DNA from: Roridomyces roridus
Lineage: Eukaryota > Basidiomycota > Agaricomycetes > Agaricales > Mycenaceae
DNA: 64,000 bases
NCBI GenBank assembly: GCA_029378245.1
Contig: JARKIF010000048.1
Span: 309,005 to 373,004 of the forward strand
Direction: 5' to 3'
The translations under genes were made by a program, and so were the position numbers. The notes under the pieces were generated by a model that was given only the letters and a program-made list of their open reading frames with translations, was not told where the DNA came from and did no database searches. This document shows, piece by piece, positions 58,632-64,000 of this stretch (within the stretch, counting starts at the first letter, position 1; each line of letters begins with the position of its first letter).

Positions 58632-59710
58632 ATGTCTTGCACCGGTGAGCGGCTTTCTATACTGCTGTTCACACCGATCTAATCCTCGTATTTCCAGATT
58701 ATGCTGAATTGACGGCTACCGTTGACAGGCTACTCAAGGAGCGCTACTCTGCGCGTTACTACCTCCCCGACCCTGTCGACAAGTCCATTATAGAGGCCGT
58801 CGGGGAATAACTCACAGTGAGCAGATATCCACATGCCCAATTTGTTATCCGCTGAACTTACTCACGAATGCAGGCCATGGAAAGTATACTGCATCGCGGG
58901 CTCCGTGAGAGACGCGATCTCGGCAGAGATGGTTGCTGCAGACAAGAGCAAGGTGCCGTACAAAGCTCGCTACGACTACTTCCCTCCGGTGTTGCCTGCC
59001 GAGCACGCCGCTCGCAAGTTCGACTTTGGGCAGCTGTCCTTGGCGCGTTGGGAGTGAAACGGGATGATGAGGATGCGAGGGCCGTTGTGAATGGTCGCAA
59101 TTTGTTCGTCTTTTTAACTGGCACTGAACATGAATTCGAAGCTAATCTAATTCCAGCGAGTTCTTCGATGCGCCGGTGGCGCTGATCTTTACTATCCACG
59201 GCGAACTGGTACAAGGATCGTGGATGGACCTCGGGTAAGTACGCTTCTGTGTCCAAACAGTCGGCGGAGTTGACGCAATTCTAGGCATTAGAGAGCTTGC
59301 GCAGAAGCCATATGAGCCACGTGATGGCTTTTTGGCCGTGCGCGTCATATGGCTCCACTCTGCCAAAATTGGCTCGTTGGAGCCATTGAATGGCTTTTGC
59401 ACCTAAATTAGCCATATGACGCGCACGTCAAAAAAGCCATCCAATGGCTCGTATGGCTTCTGCGCAAGCAGGGTATTTTATGCAAAGCGTCACCATCGGT
59501 CTGCGTGCGCGGGGCCTCGAGCCCGTCACTCAGCTCAGCATCCCCCAGTACGACGATATCATTCGGAAGCATCTGAAGACCATCCCAGACACCCATATCG
59601 TTGCTTGTGGGATGGCGCTGGGGTATCCTGATCTGGAGAAGGTGAAGGAGAATTATGTGTTCCCGAAGAAGCTGCAGTTGGGCGAGGTGTTGGAGGTTCA
59701 TGGAATGTAA
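58632..59710 (+). pseudogene. Nitroreductase-family gene, broken
   Basis: Exon 1 58632-58644 and an exon from 58698 read DYAELTATVDRLLKERYSAR, YYLPDPV, IIEAV, the usual N-terminus of NfsA/NfnB-like flavin reductases. The next expected motif (around a Gly/Asn-rich loop before QPW) is replaced by a TAA and noncoding-looking sequence; reading resumes at RPWKVYCIAGSVRDAI. A shift near 59040 separates FDFGQL from GALGVKRDDEDAR. A later exon gives EFFDAPVALIFTIHGELVQG. A 175-bp palindromic element lies between SWMDLG and GYFMQSVTIGLRARGLEP. The C-terminus runs intact to the stop at 59708. Loss of the flavin-binding segment plus the shift makes this a pseudogene. The family uses NAD(P)H and FMN to reduce nitroaromatics or quinones. 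Confidence 0.75.
59295..59469. mobile_element. Palindromic MITE in the nitroreductase gene
   Basis: GCTTGCGCAGAAGCCATA at the left is matched by its inverse at the right, and the pairing continues for about 60 bases per arm (GATGGCTTTTT, then GTGCGCGTCATATGGCT). A 55-bp centre separates the arms. No clear target duplication is visible. Confidence 0.7.
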
Positions 59711-60079
59711 AATGTTGCAAAGTCCCAGTTGGTAGATGACCAAACATTGTTGCGGGTTCGTGCATTTCTCCGGCCTGTAGGTTTTGAAATACCACCACAC
59801 CTACATGCTCGACAACCATTTCCACTGTTGCACCGGAAGGCGAACTATTTCACTTTTCCGATTCGGATTTCCACGCCCCAGCAATGGGCCCTACAAAACT
59901 TCATTTCCCTACTGACGCAAATTTGCGTCTTGACTCTCGGAAGGCAGTCAAATTTGAGAATCGAGGCATTCCTGCGTCGTGGGTTTGAAGTTCGGACAAA
60001 GTTCGGAGCAAGTCAGGTGCCAATGACGCGCATCATTTAAAGCCATCAACACCGCCACATTTCCTCCTTGCTCACCACC

Positions 60080-60421
60080 ATGTCGCCCACCGCGGATGGA
60101 GGCTACGAAGGCGACACTGGAGTCCAAGACAACCCGAGCTGCGATAACTTTGTGAATTCTTTAATGTCAGATCCAAGGCAGGCGATTCTATCGTCCGTAC
60201 CTGCCAGTCCCGTGTTGCTGGCAATCTCCCTCCTCCGATCCAGGCACGCGGCTATCGCTCGTTCGATTCTATTCGCAGAGGGGTTTTTGTTGTTCTGCGG
60301 ACCGTCTCCGACTTTTGGGCAAACAACTGACGAGCCACAGGCGAGCCTCCCAAATTGCTTTACTTTCGTTGCGGCTGATCTAGATCCTGCGGAAGTACTC
60401 TCAGCACAAGTCCGAACCTGA
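60080..60421 (+). CDS. Hypothetical 113-residue protein, doubtful
   Basis: An ATG in good context (CACCATGTCGCCC) opens a 113-codon frame with an acidic start (ADGGYEGDTGVQDNPSCD) and a hydrophobic middle. No family is recognised, no TATA box stands out and no intron is evident. It may be a chance frame. Confidence 0.2.
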   Translation: MSPTADGGYEGDTGVQDNPSCDNFVNSLMSDPRQAILSSVPASPVLLAISLLRSRHAAIARSILFAEGFLLFCGPSPTFGQTTDEPQASLPNCFTFVAADLDPAEVLSAQVRT

Positions 60422-60603
60422 AGGCGGATCGGACAAACTCAAAAGCGTGCGTCGAGGTTGTCCGAGTTGCTCTCGCGTCGAAATTCACTCGGCCCTCTGA
60501 CTACAAAAATGGGCTCTGAATCTGATGTCCATGACCTGCCAGATCTGCCCATCATTTCCCCGTGGAGTTGGCTCGTTCGACTCGAACCTAGGATGCAACA
60601 GCA

Positions 60604-60685
60604 ACGGGCCGGGACACAATTCCGCGAGGCCGATCTGTAGTCAAGCCCGTCCTTCTGATCAGCCGATGATTCAACCGTGGTAACC
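60604..60685 (+). repeat. Dispersed repeat, copy 2 (other at 36735-36815)
   Basis: Matches the copy at 36735 over about 75-80 bp, ending at TGATGATTCAACCGTGG in both. Confidence 0.5.
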
Positions 60686-61060
60686 TATCTGATTGACATC
60701 GGATTTTGATCCATTGGGAGACTGTGATGCCACAAATGTGAAACCATTGGAATCACGTGGGTTTTGCATGTGCGTTGGAATACAAAATCAATCAGAATGT
60801 ATTTCTACGGCTTCACATTACACGCCGAGCATTTGCCAACAACGGCATCATTCATTCACCACAACTTCGACAGCACTTTTCAATTTCCACCACTCGGCAA
60901 CTCGGTACACGGCACATGCCGAAGGCACGGCTTGATCGGCTTGATGTCCGTGGATGACCGGATTCCCGTGCCTGCAGCTCATTATCAAGCGGATTATTGA
61001 GCCATTACCAAGACCGAGGTTGCGGCAATGGTTCGGCAGAGAATTGATCCGTGGATGTCC

Positions 61061-61082
61061 GGGGGGGGGGGGGTATATAAGG
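61061..61082 (+). promoter_or_regulatory. Thirteen-G run followed by a TATA box
   Basis: G13 at 61061-61073 runs directly into TATATAAGG. A 150-codon open frame starts at 61134, with a hydrophobic N-terminus (SYFFYLAFTLVAWLG), but its body has no recognisable features, so the transcript, if any, is unknown. Confidence 0.35.
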
Positions 61083-61680
61083 AGCGGAAAAAGTAGCTAG
61101 TCGTAGTAGTACCCCCCAGTTTTCACTGGCGCTGTGGTCTGTACCAAACAATCTTATTTTTTTTATCTAGCTTTCACATTGGTCGCCTGGCTCGGTCGTA
61201 AATCCGCTGCCCAGGATCAATACCACCGTTCATCCCGCTGCCTGCTCGCTGTCCATCACAGCGATCAAATCCCGCCATCACCGCCATCAGTTCCGCTGTT
61301 CTGCCGTATTCATAGCCACCACCGTTTTTGGCTATCTGTATCCGTCCCGCCGTATTTCTGCCGTTCACGTACCACCCACCAAATATTATCTGTTGACCAG
61401 ATACGGTCGTTGATTGCCCCCATTTGGAGTGTTGACGCAATTCCCCCACTCGTTCGACTTCCGTGGCCAAAGCCAAGCCTGATCGGATTTCGAATTGTAT
61501 TAATTTACGTTGTCACAAGACAGTTCTTGACTTATTACATGCCAAGCCACGGAACTTCATCTTGCGACTCCACAGAGATGTTGTAATTACTTCCACCCAC
61601 AAATAATCACAACAAGGACTGACAGATTTCCGCACTGATAAATACTAACTACCTGATGAACTTATAACCGTACAATCAAC
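61083..61680. other. 3' flank of the truncated TPR-CHAT gene
   Basis: Contains the doubtful 61134-61586 frame and an AT-rich stretch next to the stop codon of the minus-strand gene. Nothing else is visible. Confidence 0.35.
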
Positions 61681-63835
61681 TCACACACCAAAATGTATAT
61701 ACGGGACCCAGTGGAGGAAAGACTTCCCATTGGGTCCTTCCCTTAGTTTCTGGATTGCAATATGCAGGGCCTCTGCTGCCTTGGTAGTATCAGGAGGAGA
61801 TACCTCCAGCATATGGCCATAAACATCCTTTGCAACCTGCGGAGCATCTTGATCCATAATGGTCCACATTGTGGCAATGACTCCTTTGTATCCAGCCAAT
61901 AACATGCCCGCTGCAAGATGAACTGATTCTTCCTGGAGCTTGGAATCTCCCATTGCTGTTTGACATGCCGAAAGGAACACAAAATCGGCATTGGGGAGAG
62001 CAAGTTGGATAATTTTGGACAAAGTCAACCGCGAATCTCCGGCAAGTAGGAGGGCACTTTCAGTGGGTTGATCCGCATTCTGAACCCCGTGGCATGCAAA
62101 GTGGGCCCATTGGCACTGTTTCATCTTCTCTTGAACTGCAGCAAGTGTCGCGGTATTCTCCATGAGAGTGACAACAGGTATCTCCCTGCCTTGAGCAATC
62201 CGTTCAATATGCTTGATTTCTGTTCTTGTCTCGGGAATTACTATCTGTCCTGATGCAGTAGGTTGTGCAACTGCAAGTATCTCGAAGGTGTTCGGGGGGA
62301 CTGAGTGGGGTCGCTGCCCTTCAATTAGGGCTGTCAAGGATGGGGTGTATGATGATATCACATAATCAGATATTTTGGAACCCAGGGTTCCCTCCTTGCC
62401 ATAGATACCTGCCGCATGAATGGGAAGGAATGTGAGGGATCCTGTCAAGCACCACCAGATCCGTTGTTCGGCGGATTTTTTTGGTGTCTATCTGAGCTTC
62501 AGCCTTTTGAGAACTTAGAAAATGTAAACTACTCACATTGAAAGCCAGACCGTTCAGAATGGGTTTGACAATTCCAGTCCAGAGACTGGATAACATGTGT
62601 TGAAACTGTTCATCTGATGTGACCTGGTCTTCCTGTTTCAATTTCAGCCTGGTATTGCGTCCCACCAGTTTCCCAATTGATTTTGCGAGGCCCTCTACAT
62701 AGTTATACTGTTGCTTGAAACCAAGCAGAGGGATATGCATGACCTCATTCTCCATGCCAGGAATAAGAATGAATGCATCAGAGCTCATGGAAGAGACATT
62801 CAGTATGACCACTGGACCTCCTTGTGCTGCAATGGAGAGCTCCGATATTGTTTTTGGTAACAAGAATCGTTCAAAGCCCGAGAGTTTCCGAATTTCCTTG
62901 ATCAGTTTGTCTCGTTGGTGAGCAGCTTCAAAGGCCTTTTCTGCAATCAGTTGAGGAGATGGGCCTGAATCCTGCTGTGGTTTATCTGCATAATTTCTCG
63001 TTCCAGATCTTTCCAATTGAGCGGATAGTGCGATGAGCTTGCCGGCTAGGTGTGGGTCCTTGTCCTTGAGAGCATCAAGTGGTGTACGCAAGCTGAGAAG
63101 CTGTCCCCAGATAACTGAACGTCCCTGTTCCAGCCATTCAACTGCCGTCTCTGGGCGGCCCGCAGCCAAGGCGCTTGCGGCCGCATCTCTAACAATTCTT
63201 CCAGCCTTCTCAAGACGGCGATGTCTGTCAGGAATTGAAAGTCCCAGCCAAGCCAACTCTGGAAGTAGGTTCAAGGCAATTTGCCAAGCTTCCATGGGAG
63301 ATTGTTTCAACATGGAGCAACAGATTGCCCATCGTGAAGCAGAATCAAAGCGGATATCGGCTGGTCCAGTAGTCAAACAAGCCGCAGTCTGGTGCACAGA
63401 CTTGGCCTCTCTCAAGGCATCCATATCAAACTTGTTATACAAAAATACTTTGAGAAGGGATGCTCCAAGGTTCATCAGCATGACAGCCTTGCTTGGGTGC
63501 CCATTTGGTGTCAACTGCACAGCTTTCTTTCGAACGGACACAGATCTGAGCAAGTCTTTCAAGTCACCCAGTTTCTTATGTCTCTGGATCAACAATTCCC
63601 CAAGGTTGGTCAGTGTCATTGGCTTGTCTGGATGATCATCTGATGCCACACGCACAGCATCCTCAGCCAGTGAAAGTGACCTATGAAGATCATCAATGCT
63701 ATCCAGCTGGACACAGCGCGTGAACAGACAACTTCCAAGGCTGGCTAATCTGGCCGCTTTTTCTGGATGACCATCAGGCGCAAGTTTGACTGCCCTCTCA
63801 TATGCTGAAACACTGTTCTGCAAATCCTTCAGGTG
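61681..63835 (-). pseudogene. Second TPR-CHAT gene, 5' truncated by the TTAGG array
   Basis: Exon 62537-63835 (open at its 5' end) and exon 61681-62487 are joined by a 49-bp phase-0 intron at the same place as in the 1067-4687 gene. The last exon has the same length (807 bp) in both. The CHAT dyad motifs are intact (HFACHGVQN and LSACQTAMG). Only three of the TPR-type repeats remain (LQNSVSAYERAVKLAP, LHRSLSLAEDAVRVAS, LLRSVSVRKKAVQLTP). Going upstream, the reading HLKDLQNSV meets the (CCTAA)n array directly, with a stop at 63842-63844, in the middle of a repeat that needs more sequence. So the N-terminal half and promoter are missing. If the array is intronic instead, the gene could continue beyond the window. 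Confidence 0.8.
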
Positions 63836-64000
63836 GTTAGGTTAGGTTAGGTTAGGTTAGGTTAGGTTAGGTTAGGTTAGGTTAGGTTAGGTTAGGTTAG
63901 GTTAGGTTAGGTTAGGTTAGGTTAGGTTAGGTTAGGTTAGGTTAGGTTAGGTTAGGTTAGGTTAGGTTAGGTTAGGTTAGGTTAGGTTAGGTTAGGTTAG
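63836..64000 (+). repeat. (GTTAG)33, i.e. TTAGG-type telomere-like array
   Basis: 165 bp of a perfect 5-bp unit, reading TTAGG toward the right edge of the window, the orientation of a G-strand at a right chromosome end. Most filamentous fungi have TTAGGG. The array abuts coding sequence without a subtelomeric spacer and continues to the last base. Confidence 0.9.

Noticed and set aside
63836..64000. CRISPR-like or coding explanation of the terminal repeat
   Set aside because: A pure 5-bp unit has no spacers, and every frame on the gene's strand contains or soon meets a stop.
1067..64000. A gasdermin or other pore-forming partner for the TPR-CHAT proteins
   Set aside because: I looked for an adjacent small open gene of that type and found none I could support.

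Overview
The window looks like chromosomal DNA of a mushroom-forming basidiomycete (Agaricomycetes). The evidence is short GT..AG introns of about 45-70 bp in nearly every gene, several F-box proteins, TPR-CHAT and NACHT proteins, a secreted plant-type haem peroxidase, a pectin methylesterase and a C2H2/Zn2Cys6 transcription factor. The right edge is a pure 5-bp TTAGG-type array that cuts directly into a TPR-CHAT gene. This may be a chromosome end; the genes would then be subtelomeric.

Layout. 1-7.4 kb: a large TPR-CHAT gene (+) and a haem peroxidase (+). 7.6-11.2 kb: a long-chain fatty-acyl-CoA synthetase (-) with two unusually long introns. 11.4-15.3 kb and again 23.6-26.2 kb: a repeat field of tRNA-like units, all on the + strand, each with a B-box/T-arm and mostly a downstream T-run. 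17.2-21.3 kb: a NACHT pseudogene (-) split by a poly(A)-tailed LINE-derived insertion with a target-site duplication. 23.1 kb: a small secreted eight-cysteine protein. 24.6 kb: a CACTA-like non-autonomous transposon. 27.6-30.2 kb: the C2H2/Zn2Cys6 regulator (-). 30.3-34.5 kb: no convincing gene. 34.5-35.2 kb: a TA-flanked inverted-repeat element beside a pectin methylesterase (-). 36.6-43.4 kb: gene-poor, with a palindrome-rich motif cluster at 39-41 kb. 43.4-53.8 kb: four F-box genes, of which one looks intact and three are broken (two by CACTA-like insertions). 53.7-56.8 kb: nested repeats. 58.6-59.7 kb: a broken nitroreductase gene with a palindromic MITE. 61.7-64 kb: a second TPR-CHAT gene (-), truncated by the TTAGG array.

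The core metabolic and secreted genes (peroxidase, acyl-CoA synthetase, regulator, pectin methylesterase) are intact or nearly so. The expanded families (NACHT, F-box, nitroreductase, one TPR-CHAT copy) are decaying by insertion and frameshift. TPR-CHAT and NACHT proteins are families tied to self/non-self recognition and regulated cell death, which fits a fast-turnover accessory region. The most novel signal is the tRNA-like family: acceptor-type ends differ in sequence between units yet stay self-complementary, which argues for a conserved RNA fold.
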